A stretch of DNA of 41,702 nucleotides from Methyloversatilis universalis (GTDB lineage Bacteria; Pseudomonadota; Gammaproteobacteria; Methylococcales; Methylococcaceae): assembly GCA_020723665.1 (NCBI GenBank), contig DYIL01000031.1, positions 1 to 41,702 of the forward strand, read 5' to 3'. How positions within the stretch are numbered: position 1 is the first letter of the stretch; every line of letters starts with the position of its first letter. A program made the translations under genes and the position numbers. The notes under the pieces were generated by a model. It had not been told where the DNA came from, made no database searches, and was given only the letters and a program-made list of their open reading frames with translations. Positions 1 through 8,608 of this stretch are shown in pieces.

Positions 1-31
1 TTCTTTGGGCACGCAAAGAAAAGTAACTCGC
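1..31. repeat. dispersed repeat-like stretch at window edge
   Basis: The first 20 bases form a small inverted repeat (TTCTTTG / CAAAGAA around a 6-base loop), followed by AAAGTAACTCGCC. I recall very similar stretches as dispersed repeats in many gammaproteobacterial genomes, but this is memory and not a search. It lies outside any gene and may explain why an assembly would break here. Confidence 0.35.
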
Positions 32-61
32 CAGCGGGGCGAGACCCGCTTCAAACTTAGC

Positions 62-87
62 AGCCGCCGACGGCGGCTTTCTTTTCT
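62..87 (+). terminator. rho-independent terminator (plus strand)
   Basis: A perfect 7-bp stem AGCCGCC / GGCGGCT with a 3-base loop (62-78) is followed by TTCTTTTCT. The T-rich side is on the plus strand, so it would stop a transcript entering from left of the window and keep it out of the convergent GGDEF/EAL gene. Confidence 0.6.
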
Positions 88-157
88 AGCGTTCAGCAGT
101 GATGAAGGTTCCAGCCGTTCTCGGCGAAGCAAGCAGGAAAAACGGTGTATCCCGGAA

Positions 158-3100
158 TCATGCCGCGATCGACGGCAACGGGACCGTGCGGTTCTCTCGC
201 AGCAGGCGTCCGAATTGCTCGGCCGGAACCGGGCGGCTGGAATAATATCCTTGCATGTCGTCGCATCGGTGACGACAGAGGAAGGTCAGTTGTTCCAGGG
301 TTTCGACACCCTCTGCGATGACCTTGAGGCCGAGGGTGTGGCCCAGAGAGATGACGGTCTGCACGATCACGGCGTCGTTGGCGTCCGTCGCGATATCGCG
401 GACGAAGGATTGGTCTATTTTCAGCCGGTCGAACGGCAACCGCTTGAGATAACTGAGGCTGGAATAGCCGGTACCGAAATCGTCCACCGAAAGCTTTACG
501 CCGAGTTCCTTCAGCGCTTCCAAAATGGGAATGAATCGCTCGGGATCGTGCATGACCATCGTCTCGGTGATTTCCAATTCGAGATAACGGCCTTCCAGTC
601 CGGTGTCCCGCAAGATTTCGTCGACCAGTTTGACCAGATTTCCGCGCTTCAATTGCTTGGCCGACAGATTGACGGCCACGTCGAACGGGGTCAATCCTTC
701 CTCTTGCCAGGCCTTGCTCTGCGAACATGCCGTTTTCAAAGCCCAGGAGCCGATGGCGTGGATGAGGCCGGTTTCCTCGGCCATCGGGATGAAACGGGAC
801 GGCAACACCAGCCCTAAATCCGGATGGCGCCAGCGGATCAGCGCTTCCGAGCCGACGATCTTTCCGCCCTGGAGTTCGACCTTGGGCTGATAAAAGAGCT
901 CGAATTGCTGCTGTTCCAGGGCCCGCCGCAACGCGCCCGCCATCTTGATGCGCTCTATGGCGCGCTGACTCATCTCGCGGGCGTAAAGCCTGAAACCGCT
1001 GCCGCCTTCTTCCTTGGTACGGTACATGGCCGTGTCCGCGTGCTTGAGCAGGGTTTCGAGATCGGCGCCATCGGCGGGATAGACGCTTGCCCCGATGCTG
1101 CCGCTCACGAACAGCTCGCGTCCGTCGATATGGAAAGGCTTGGCGAGCGCGTGCAAGATCTTGACGGCCACGAACTCGATATCCTCTACCCGTTCGATGT
1201 CTGAGAGCAGGATGAGGAACTCGTCGCCGCCTTGCCGAGCGACGGTATCGCCTTCGCGGACCGACGACTGGAGACGCTCGGCGACAGTCTGCAGCAAGGC
1301 GTCGCCGAGCGCGTGGCCGAAGCTGTCGTTGACATCCTTGAACCGGTCCAGATCCAGAAATAAAAGGGCTACCTGCCGTTCGGTGCGTTTCGCGTGGGCC
1401 AGCGCCTGCGACAGGCGATCGGCAAGCAGTGTCCGATTGGGGAGGCTGGTCAGCGCATCGTGGGTCGCCAGATATTCGATGCTGGCCTCGTATTTCTTGC
1501 GTTCGGTGATGTCGCTGGCGACGCCGTCGGCCCGTACCGGATTTCCTGCTTTGTCATAAATGACCTTGACCCGGTCTTCCAGCCATCGGATTTCGCCGTC
1601 CGGCCGTTGAATACGGTATTCCACGGTCAACGCTCCCTTTTCCAGAAGCTCCTTGAGGGTGCTGCTCATCCGATCGCGGTCGTCAGGATGGACGCTCTGC
1701 AGCCAGAGGTCCTTGTTCTTCATCAATTCGGCGACCGGCCGGCCCCAGACCTTCTCCGCCGCGGCATTGACGTACAGGGTCTCGCCGGTCGTCGGCGAAA
1801 GAGACCAGACGATGTTGTCTATCGAACCGAGGATGCTGCTCAGTTTTTCTTCGGAAATCTTGAGTTCCTCCTCGGCGCGCTTGCGTTCCACGAACAGCCC
1901 GATCTGGTTGCCGATCGCATTGAACATATTCATCAAGTCTTCCTTGGGTTTGCGGATTTCCCGGCTGAAAAACTCGATGGCTCCGAGCACCCGACCCTCG
2001 AACCGGATCGGAAAGCCGAATGCGGCGCGAAGTCCGGCGTTGCCCGCAAGCGAAGCGCGCAGGAAGTTGGTGTCCCGCGAAAGATCCGCGATCCAGATGG
2101 GCTTTTCGGAGTTCCAGATACGGCCCGGCAGTCCGACGCCGGGCGCAAACGTCATCGAACGGCTACACGCCGCGAATTCCTCGGTATCGGAGCCCTCCCT
2201 GCGCCAGAGACCCGCACAGCGCGCCAGTTTCGCCCTGTCGTCCACCACCCACAGCGCGCCCACGTCTACATCCCAATTCAGCGTTTCGCAAATGACTTGC
2301 AGAATGCTCGGGCTTGCCTCGGCGACGGTCGCCGATTCCGCCAGAATACGGGCGACCTCGTACTGTGTGGTCAGACGCCGTTCCGCCCGATCGCGGGCCG
2401 CTTGGGTGCGGAGGTTGGCCACGCCGTAGGCGATATCGTCGGCCAACTCTTCCAGCAAGGCCTGTTCGTCGTGTCCGAACGCGCCGGGCGCGTTATCGTA
2501 AATGCTCACAGCGCCGAAGGTCTGGGAGCCGGTCTTCAAGGGCAGGGCGATGACGGACCGATAGCCTCGAGACAGAACGTTTTCCCGCCAACCGGGCCAT
2601 TCTCTCACCATGGCCAGGTCGGGCACGACCACGGTGTTGCCGCTGCGGATCGCCGTGCCGACGGGCGTGCACCGGCTGTCGGTTTCCATTTTGGTGAATC
2701 GCCATTCCTGGAGGCAGCCGGCTTCACGACCGGCATGGGCGACTGGGACCAGGGTCCTGTGTTCATCGTCGCGGACCACGCCGATCCAGGCCATCGGGTA
2801 ACGGCCGGCTTCGACCATGATTTGGCACATCTGGTCGAACAGTTCATGCTCTTCGCGTGCGTGAATCAAGGCGTGATTGCATTCCGCCATCACGGCACGG
2901 GCGCGCAAGGTTTGGCGCAGGGATTCCTGAGCCTGTTTGCGCTCGGTAATTTCGAGCTGCAGTGCCACGGCCCGCCGCTGAAGCTCATCGTAAAACCCGA
3001 GATTCTCGTAAGCGGTCGTTACCTGGGCCGTGATCGTGGCGGCGATATCCTCGTCGATCTCGTCGAATTCCGCGCCCAGCTTATTGGCGACGTACACCCA

Positions 3101-4066
3101 GCCGTAGACGCGGCTGGAGGAGGCGATCGGCAAGCCGAGGAAGGAATGGATCGGCGGGTGTGCGGCGGGCAGCCCCAAGATCTCGGGATCGCCGCTCAAT
3201 CCGGCGATGCGCAGAGGACGGCGTTCGGCCAGCAGGCGCGCGAGGATTCCCGCTCGTGGCGACATCGATTCCGGCAGAGCCATCGCGTGGTTTTCCATGC
3301 CACACGTGTAGACCTGGCACAGGTTGGACTCATCTTCTTCCAGCAGGCCGACCACCGCGTATTCGGCAGCGCATACGTCGTGGGCCGCGCGGCAAAAGGT
3401 TTCGAGCAGCCGTTCCGGATCGCGCAGAGAGGCGAGTTCCAGTCCCAGCTCGATGAGCGTGGCCAGCCTGAGGCTGATCTGCTGCAGGCGAGCCAAGGAT
3501 ACGGAGAATCGCGCCGCCACGTCGCGCAACTGGTCGCGCTCTTCGATGAGCGCGGGTCCCGACTCGATGATGCGGGATATCGACTGACGCACGCTTTCGA
3601 TATCGGAGAAATAGTCGGTCAGTTGACCGGCCAAGTCGCTGAGCGACTCGGCGCCGCGCTGCGTCGCCGTCTCGGGCAGACGGCCGGGTACCACGGCGGG
3701 CAGCCCGAGCACGCTTTGCACGACGTTTAGAATTTCCTCCGGCGAGGAGGGTTTGGCCAACACGGCGGAGACACCGCAAGCTTCGGCCAGGGTGCGGGCT
3801 TCCGGCGTTCGGTAAGTGGCCGTGTAAAAAATTACGCGAGTGTCGGCAAGCGAAGGCTCCGCGCGCAGCCGGTTCACCAACTCATAACCGTCGATGGCCG
3901 GCATCAAGATGTCGGTGATGACCAGATCGGGATGCTGGGCTCGGATGATTTCTAGAGCTTCCGCGCCGTCCGCTGCCTCGAGCAGACGATGATCGCCGTA
4001 CCCGAGCAGAGTCACCAGAAACTCTCGGTTGAGGGGGCGGTCGTCAACGATCAGAACCTTTGCCAT
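158..4066 (-). CDS. REC-GAF3-PAS-GGDEF-EAL c-di-GMP signalling protein
   Basis: A 1302-residue cytoplasmic protein that can in principle both make and degrade c-di-GMP. Domains in order: receiver domain (about 1-120, phospho-acceptor D52, acidic D8/D9, K105), a helical linker, three GAF domains (about 205-355, 395-555, 575-725), PAS/PAC (about 740-860), GGDEF (about 870-1030) and EAL (about 1040-1290). The GGDEF motif is intact at 946-950, with an RxxD inhibitory site at 937-940. EAL-domain catalytic positions are present: EALIRW at 1074, VNLSAKQ, ELEITET, DDFGTG at 1195, LKIDQSF, EGVET and QGYY. No transmembrane segment was seen. The start ATG has GGAG about 10 bases upstream. The PAS histidine kinase lies upstream on the same strand and is a candidate phosphodonor (inference). 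Which activity dominates cannot be read from sequence. Confidence 0.93.
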   Translation of the reverse strand: MAKVLIVDDRPLNREFLVTLLGYGDHRLLEAADGAEALEIIRAQHPDLVITDILMPAIDGYELVNRLRAEPSLADTRVIFYTATYRTPEARTLAEACGVSAVLAKPSSPEEILNVVQSVLGLPAVVPGRLPETATQRGAESLSDLAGQLTDYFSDIESVRQSISRIIESGPALIEERDQLRDVAARFSVSLARLQQISLRLATLIELGLELASLRDPERLLETFCRAAHDVCAAEYAVVGLLEEDESNLCQVYTCGMENHAMALPESMSPRAGILARLLAERRPLRIAGLSGDPEILGLPAAHPPIHSFLGLPIASSSRVYGWVYVANKLGAEFDEIDEDIAATITAQVTTAYENLGFYDELQRRAVALQLEITERKQAQESLRQTLRARAVMAECNHALIHAREEHELFDQMCQIMVEAGRYPMAWIGVVRDDEHRTLVPVAHAGREAGCLQEWRFTKMETDSRCTPVGTAIRSGNTVVVPDLAMVREWPGWRENVLSRGYRSVIALPLKTGSQTFGAVSIYDNAPGAFGHDEQALLEELADDIAYGVANLRTQAARDRAERRLTTQYEVARILAESATVAEASPSILQVICETLNWDVDVGALWVVDDRAKLARCAGLWRREGSDTEEFAACSRSMTFAPGVGLPGRIWNSEKPIWIADLSRDTNFLRASLAGNAGLRAAFGFPIRFEGRVLGAIEFFSREIRKPKEDLMNMFNAIGNQIGLFVERKRAEEELKISEEKLSSILGSIDNIVWSLSPTTGETLYVNAAAEKVWGRPVAELMKNKDLWLQSVHPDDRDRMSSTLKELLEKGALTVEYRIQRPDGEIRWLEDRVKVIYDKAGNPVRADGVASDITERKKYEASIEYLATHDALTSLPNRTLLADRLSQALAHAKRTERQVALLFLDLDRFKDVNDSFGHALGDALLQTVAERLQSSVREGDTVARQGGDEFLILLSDIERVEDIEFVAVKILHALAKPFHIDGRELFVSGSIGASVYPADGADLETLLKHADTAMYRTKEEGGSGFRLYAREMSQRAIERIKMAGALRRALEQQQFELFYQPKVELQGGKIVGSEALIRWRHPDLGLVLPSRFIPMAEETGLIHAIGSWALKTACSQSKAWQEEGLTPFDVAVNLSAKQLKRGNLVKLVDEILRDTGLEGRYLELEITETMVMHDPERFIPILEALKELGVKLSVDDFGTGYSSLSYLKRLPFDRLKIDQSFVRDIATDANDAVIVQTVISLGHTLGLKVIAEGVETLEQLTFLCRHRCDDMQGYYSSRPVPAEQFGRLLRENRTVPLPSIAA

Positions 4067-4502
4067 GCCGGGCTCCGTTCAGCCAATTCTCGGTATCTCT
4101 GTAAGATCATCGGCTTGCTTGGGTCGAGGTTAAAGCAGTTGACGTTCCGGCTCGACCCGAGTTCCCGTGGTTTTCAACCCCGTTCCGAGACGGTAACGGA
4201 TGACGAAGACCATGATGCGCGGTGGGACCCAGTTCCGACAGATCCGGATAAACCGCGGGTGATCATGTCGGATATGTCCGGCGCGAAAACGGGTCAACGC
4301 GAAGCCGGGTCGAGCGAAGATCAGAAAGCAAGAATCGTTCCAAATGCTCGACGAAACGCTTGGGGTCGATGGACTTGGAGACCAATAGGCTATGCCAGCG
4401 GGTTCCAAAGCCCTTCGACAGGCGTAGGGAGAACCGCTTACCAAAAACAAGCTCTACGTCGATTGTCGGGACGATACTCACCGATGGGCGCACGTGCAGG
4501 CA
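4067..4502. other. intergenic, no recognised feature
   Basis: 436 bp between the histidine kinase stop and the REC/GGDEF/EAL start. Short overlapping open frames exist on both strands, but none has a recognisable domain or good ribosome-binding site. It contains the fragment CCTGTCGAAGGGC (reverse strand), a piece that recurs inside the small repeats elsewhere in this window. It may hold the promoter of the downstream gene; I could not pick one. Confidence 0.4.
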
Positions 4503-5681
4503 TCAGTCGGGGCTCTTTGCCGGAAAGCTTAAGGCGAAGATGCTGCCGCTTCCGTATTCGCTGCGCACGGTGAGATGTCCGCCGATCAAGGAAGCCAGCT
4601 TCCGGCACAGGTACAAGCCCAGCCCGGTGCCTTCGATGGAGCGATTCGCGGCGGTGTCCAGTTGGACGAATGCCTGAAACAATCTTGCTTGATCTTCCGG
4701 TTTTATGCCGATGCCGGTATCGCTCACGCAGACGTCGATCATCGTGGTGCCGTTTTCCTGCCGTTTTTTCAACCCGATCGATACCCCGCCCTGCGATGTG
4801 AATTTTATGGCGTTGTTTGCAAGATTGATGACGATTTGGACGAAGGCGCGGCGATCGGTTTCGACGACGATATCGTCAGGAGGAAGCTCGAGCTCGAACC
4901 GGAGTCCTTTTTGTTCCGCCATCGGACGCAGGGTTTCGGCGACTTGCCGGATGGCCTCCTGGCATACGAAGGGTTCCGCAGTGGGTTTCGTTTTGCCCGC
5001 TTCGATTTTGGCGATGTCCAGCAAGTCATTGATCAAGGACATGAGATGCTTGGCGCTGGTCTCGATGATCCGCAACTGTTTTTCCTGCGCGGCCGTGAGA
5101 GGGCCAGGCAGCCGCATCAGCAGGGTCCCGGCGAAACCGATGATGGCATTCAGCGGCGTGCGCAGTTCGTGCGACATGCCAGCCAGAAAGTGATCCTTGG
5201 CCAGGTTTGCCTGTTCCAGCGCGGCAACTTTCTCGCGTAGGACGTCTTCGAGCCGTCTGCGTTCGGTGAGATCCCGGATCGAGGCGATCGTCAGCGTACC
5301 TTCTTCAGTTTCGAACGCGCTGAGCCCGACCTCGATAGGGAATTCGGAGCCGTCGCGCCGCAAGCCGTAAAGGTCCGACTCCGGCTCTGTCGATCCAAGC
5401 TCGGGCGTAGCGAAGAAAGGATTCCGGCCTTCGACAGACTCGCGCCGCAAGCGGTCGGGCACCAGCATATCGACGCTGCGTCCGAGCATCTCGTCACGTT
5501 CATAGCCGAACAATTCCTTGGTGCGGGCGTTGACCAAGACCATCCGGCCATGGCGGTCTACGACGATCACGGCGTCCGGTGCCCGCTCCAGAATCTCCGG
5601 GACATTCCCGATCCGGGCGGTGTCGCCGGATGGGTGAACCGGCATCGTCGGGGCGTTGTCGGATTCGATCGGCGACGGCAT
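4503..5681 (-). CDS. PAS-domain hybrid-type histidine kinase (no receiver)
   Basis: A 392-residue soluble sensor kinase. One PAS domain (about 25-140) precedes the dimerisation/phospho-acceptor helix with MSHELRTPLN (His171). The HATPase domain follows, with N-box NLANNAIKF (about 287-295), G1 box DTGIG (321-325) and G2 box GTGLGL (351-356), so it should be catalytically competent. No signal peptide or membrane segment is visible, so the signal is cytoplasmic (redox, ligand or cofactor bound to PAS). It is encoded 436 bp upstream of a REC-containing GGDEF/EAL protein in the same direction. By neighbourhood that REC domain is the most likely partner (inference). Confidence 0.9.
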   Translation of the reverse strand: MPSPIESDNAPTMPVHPSGDTARIGNVPEILERAPDAVIVVDRHGRMVLVNARTKELFGYERDEMLGRSVDMLVPDRLRRESVEGRNPFFATPELGSTEPESDLYGLRRDGSEFPIEVGLSAFETEEGTLTIASIRDLTERRRLEDVLREKVAALEQANLAKDHFLAGMSHELRTPLNAIIGFAGTLLMRLPGPLTAAQEKQLRIIETSAKHLMSLINDLLDIAKIEAGKTKPTAEPFVCQEAIRQVAETLRPMAEQKGLRFELELPPDDIVVETDRRAFVQIVINLANNAIKFTSQGGVSIGLKKRQENGTTMIDVCVSDTGIGIKPEDQARLFQAFVQLDTAANRSIEGTGLGLYLCRKLASLIGGHLTVRSEYGSGSIFALSFPAKSPD

Positions 5682-5927
5682 GGTTAAAACAAAGGGTTAT
5701 TAAGAACTTCGGTCGGAATTTTTCGGCATTCCGGAGCGCCGGGACGATGTTCGTTCGGCGCGGTTAAGCGTGATACTCATTCGTAGACCGTTTGTCATCG
5801 GGAAAAATCCTCTGTTTGGGCCGCGCAAACAAGGCGAAGCGCTTTCCTGCGGCGGCTTGTCGTGCGCCCGGTTCGCCGACATTCTGCTCCGCTGCCGCTT
5901 TTGTACGGGGTCTTGTCGGTGCCGCGA

Positions 5928-5933
5928 TATAAT
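5928..5933 (+). promoter_or_regulatory. TATAAT -10 box close to a GTG start
   Basis: A perfect TATAAT lies 6 bases before the GTG at 5940. A TTGTAC sits upstream at 5901-5906, but the 21-base spacing is longer than the usual 16-18. If used, transcription would begin at or next to the GTG, giving a leaderless message. If the upstream ATG at 5862 is the true start, the hexamer is inside the gene and means nothing. Confidence 0.3.
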
Positions 5934-5939
5934 CCTCCG

Positions 5940-6473
5940 GTGCCTACGACTCCGCTGAACAGCCACCCGTTGACGCCCTGCGAGCTCATCCGCCGTTTCA
6001 CGGTGCGCGCGCATAAGACGCCGGACGGGGTGTTCGCGCTCGAATACACGATCGAAGGCGAGATCGGCGGCTTGCGTCTGCCCGAACCGAGCGCGGCGTG
6101 CCGTACCGACGGACTCTGGCGGCACACCTGCTTCGAGGCTTTTCTGATGCACGGGCAGGGATATTACGAATTCAATTTCGCGCCGTCGACCGAATGGGCC
6201 GTCTACCATTTCGACGCTTATCGTGACGGAATGTCGATCGTTCGGCAGGCGAGGCCACCGAAAATCTCTTTAACGCTCGATGCCCAGCGGCTCGTGCTGA
6301 AGGCCTGGGCCGACTTGAACGGTTTGTCGGTGCACAGCGAGAGCGTCGCCCCTAAGCTGGCGTTGTCCGCGGTAATCGAAGAGAAATGCGGCAGGGTCTC
6401 GTATTGGGCTATCGTACACCCATCGGACCGGCCGGACTTCCACCATCCCGACGGCTTTGCGCTCATACTCTAA
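5940..6473 (+). CDS. DOMON-like domain protein
   Basis: A protein of 177 residues if the GTG at 5940 is used. An in-frame ATG at 5862 would add 26 residues of poor, proline/arginine-rich sequence. The body resembles the bacterial DOMON-like (carbohydrate/heme-binding fold) proteins: LWRHTCFEAFL and YYEFNFAPSTEWAVYHFD near the middle are characteristic of that group. No signal peptide is apparent. The NamZ-type gene follows after 41 bp in the same direction, so they are probably co-transcribed. The exact role of this family is not established, and I do not assign a ligand. Confidence 0.75.
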   Translation: MPTTPLNSHPLTPCELIRRFTVRAHKTPDGVFALEYTIEGEIGGLRLPEPSAACRTDGLWRHTCFEAFLMHGQGYYEFNFAPSTEWAVYHFDAYRDGMSIVRQARPPKISLTLDAQRLVLKAWADLNGLSVHSESVAPKLALSAVIEEKCGRVSYWAIVHPSDRPDFHHPDGFALIL

Positions 6474-6514
6474 TTTCACCGACAACCGCCGAGACACGCC
6501 TCAAGGAGACTTCG

Positions 6515-7720
6515 ATGAAGTTTGGCATAGAACGATTGTTGGACAGCCCCGATCTTCGTAAGCCGCTCGCACGCCGGCGTGTGGCCTTGCTCGCCCATCC
6601 CGCCTCCGTCACCGCCGGTCTGGTCCATTCCTTGGACGCGCTGGCCGCGCTCGACGACATCGATTTGGTGGCCGCGTTCGGACCCCAGCACGGATTGCGC
6701 GGCGACAAGCAGGACAATATGGTCGAATCCCCCGATTTTACCGACCCGGTGCACGGCATTCCGGTGTTCAGTTTGTACGGCGAAGTACGGCGTCCGACCG
6801 ACGCCATGATGGACCACTTCGACGTGCTCCTGGTCGACCTGCAGGATCTCGGCTGCCGGATTTATACCTTCATTACGACCTTGCGATACGTATTGGAGGA
6901 GGCGGCCAAGAAAGGCAAGGCGGTCTGGGTGCTGGACCGGCCGAATCCCGCCGGCCGCCCGATCGAGGGGCTGCGGCTGCGGCCCGGCTGGGAAAGTTTC
7001 GTGGGTGCCGGGGTACTCCCCATGCGGCACGGACTCACGCTGGGCGAGTTGGGGCGCTGGTTCGTGGAGTCGTTGCGCCTGGACGTGGATTATCAGGTCG
7101 TGGCGATGGAAGGCTGGGAGCCGGTAAGGGCGCCGGGTTACGGTTGGCCGTTGGGCGAACGCACCTGGATCAATCCCAGCCCCAATGCGCCCAATCTGTG
7201 GATGGCGCGCTGCTACGCCGGCACGGTTATGCTGGAGGGAACGAACTTATCCGAGGGACGCGGCACCACACGTCCCTTGGAACTGTTCGGTGCGCCCGAC
7301 CTCGACGCGCGCCGGCTCATCGCCGAAATGCAGAGGCTGGCACCGCATTGGCTGCAAGGCTGCCGGCTGCGGGTCTGCTGGTTCGAGCCGACCTTCCACA
7401 AGCACTCGGGCAAGCTGTGCGAGGGTGTACAGATTCATGTCGAAGACGCCGCCTACGATCATGACGAATTCCGGCCCTGGCGCCTGCAAGCGCTGGCGTT
7501 CAAGGCGATCCGAAAGTTATGGCCGGATTACGATCTCTGGCGCGACTTTCCGTATGAGTACGAATACGACCGCCTTGCCATCGACCTCATCAACGGCAGC
7601 GAGTTGCTGCGCCAATGGGTGGACGATGCCGATGCCGCTCCCTCCGATCTCGACGCTTTGACCCTGCCTGACGAGCGCTCGTGGCAGGAAGAGCGGGAGG
7701 CGGTGCTGGTGTATCGGTGA
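6515..7720 (+). CDS. DUF1343 (NamZ-type) exo-beta-N-acetylmuramidase
   Basis: A 401-residue member of the DUF1343/YbbC family, whose characterised member NamZ releases N-acetylmuramic acid from the non-reducing end of peptidoglycan fragments. Family hallmarks are visible: LLAHPASV near the N terminus, FGPQHGLRGD, FSLYGE, the stretch LVDLQDLGCRIYTFITT, LDRPNPAGRP and LSEGRGTTRP. The start ATG is chosen over an in-frame upstream one because AAGGAG sits 6 bases before it and homology begins there. No signal peptide is visible, unlike secreted versions such as that of Bacillus, which suggests cytoplasmic wall recycling (inference). Confidence 0.85.
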   Translation: MKFGIERLLDSPDLRKPLARRRVALLAHPASVTAGLVHSLDALAALDDIDLVAAFGPQHGLRGDKQDNMVESPDFTDPVHGIPVFSLYGEVRRPTDAMMDHFDVLLVDLQDLGCRIYTFITTLRYVLEEAAKKGKAVWVLDRPNPAGRPIEGLRLRPGWESFVGAGVLPMRHGLTLGELGRWFVESLRLDVDYQVVAMEGWEPVRAPGYGWPLGERTWINPSPNAPNLWMARCYAGTVMLEGTNLSEGRGTTRPLELFGAPDLDARRLIAEMQRLAPHWLQGCRLRVCWFEPTFHKHSGKLCEGVQIHVEDAAYDHDEFRPWRLQALAFKAIRKLWPDYDLWRDFPYEYEYDRLAIDLINGSELLRQWVDDADAAPSDLDALTLPDERSWQEEREAVLVYR

Positions 7721-8457
7721 TGAGCCGTCACTCAGAGCCTGTTTCTGAAGACCGCTCGCCCTGAGTCCCTCGACAGGCCTACGGAAGGAACTGGGGACCT
7801 GCTGGGATAAGCCCTTATTCGTCCGGTCGGCGTTTCCGAACAGTTCTCGGTTCAGGCCCCTGTTTCCTTATCGCGATACTTTTGATGCGCCGGCTTTTGG
7901 GAGCGTTGGCGATGAGCACGTCGATTCCCGGTGATGGCGCGCCACCCGCTCGTCACCGCGTTTTCCGGGGTGTGGTGAGACCGACTGGCCTACTCACTTC
8001 GCCGCGCATGCTCGTCCCTTGTAACGGACACGAGTCGATTTTTCACCTGATTATGCTATTCACAGCGTCAAGGAATTTTACGCATGTAACTCATTGTTTT
8101 AATGCATAAAACCAATCAACTGTCGCCATTCCGTAACATATTTTGTTGGCTAGATGGCTCCCTTGGCCATGTTGTTGCCGGTAGGCGCGTCAAAAATTTT
8201 TACGGGTTCGGGGCAGCACGGCAGGGACCGCGTCGCAAAGAAACGAAGACGTAGATCGTTGATGCCAAGGCGGCCGGCGATTTCTGGATATTCCTCCACG
8301 TCATGTCCCTTGGCTGTGCCGGCGGCGACTCTTATGTCAATTGTCAATGTCCCCGCGCCCGGCGTCGTCTGGCTCCCTGCCAGCGGCTCGAAGGGATTGG
8401 GTTTCGGGAAAAGAAAGCAAGCCGAACGCATTTGAAACGCTCTTGGAAGAGAGAAAA
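7721..8457. other. gene-poor stretch
   Basis: About 740 bp with no gene I can support. The first 430 bp hold only short, poor frames. From 8150 to 8500 both strands stay open (about 93 codons plus, about 117 codons minus). The minus-strand frame reads fairly protein-like (NPFEPLAGSQTTPGAGTL, then ATRSLPCCPEPVKIFDAPTG) and may be the tail of a decayed gene, but I recognise no family. The plus frame ends 23 bp before the terminator at 8458. Confidence 0.4.
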
Positions 8458-8483
8458 CGCCGGCGGGAAGCCGGCGCGTTTTT
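8458..8483. terminator. intrinsic terminator, probably bidirectional
   Basis: Stem CGCCGGC / GCCGGCG with loop GGGAA (8458-8476), followed on the plus strand by CGTTTTT and on the minus strand by GTTTTCTCTC. On the minus strand it is the first terminator downstream of the Fae-like gene, from which it is separated by a 99-bp MITE. Confidence 0.65.
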
Positions 8484-8509
8484 GCCTCGATTCGGCCAAA
8501 TGACTCTAA

Positions 8510-8608
8510 CAGGGTGTTGAAAAACACATTCTACATACGACATGTAGGTTAACAGTTTTGTCGTTGGCCACTACCTATGGTAGGAGCATCGAGTTTTTCA
8601 ACAGCCTG
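8510..8608. mobile_element. 99-bp MITE, CTAA target duplication
   Basis: Terminal inverted repeats CAGGGTGTTGAAAAAC (8510-8525) and GTTTTTCAACAGCCTG (8593-8608) match at 15 of 16 positions. The 4-bp direct repeat CTAA flanks it on both sides (8506-8509 and 8609-8612). A YTAR-type 4-bp duplication fits mobilisation by an IS5-family transposase (family knowledge). There is no coding capacity. The right-hand CTAA contains the stop codon of the Fae-like gene, so the element landed immediately behind that stop. Confidence 0.85.

Noticed and set aside
1394-3730. Long plus-strand open frame of 778 codons
   Set aside because: It lies antisense to the GGDEF/EAL gene, has no domain and reads like the shadow of a GC-rich gene.
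8161-8180. GG-N10-GC sigma-54-like element in TTGGCCATGTTGTTGCCG
   Set aside because: Only the minimal dinucleotides fit, the flanks do not match TGGCAC/TTGC well and no gene begins downstream.
8150-8527. Minus-strand frame of 125 codons next to the MITE
   Set aside because: Its start lies inside the MITE and no family was recognised; kept only as a remark on a possible decayed gene.
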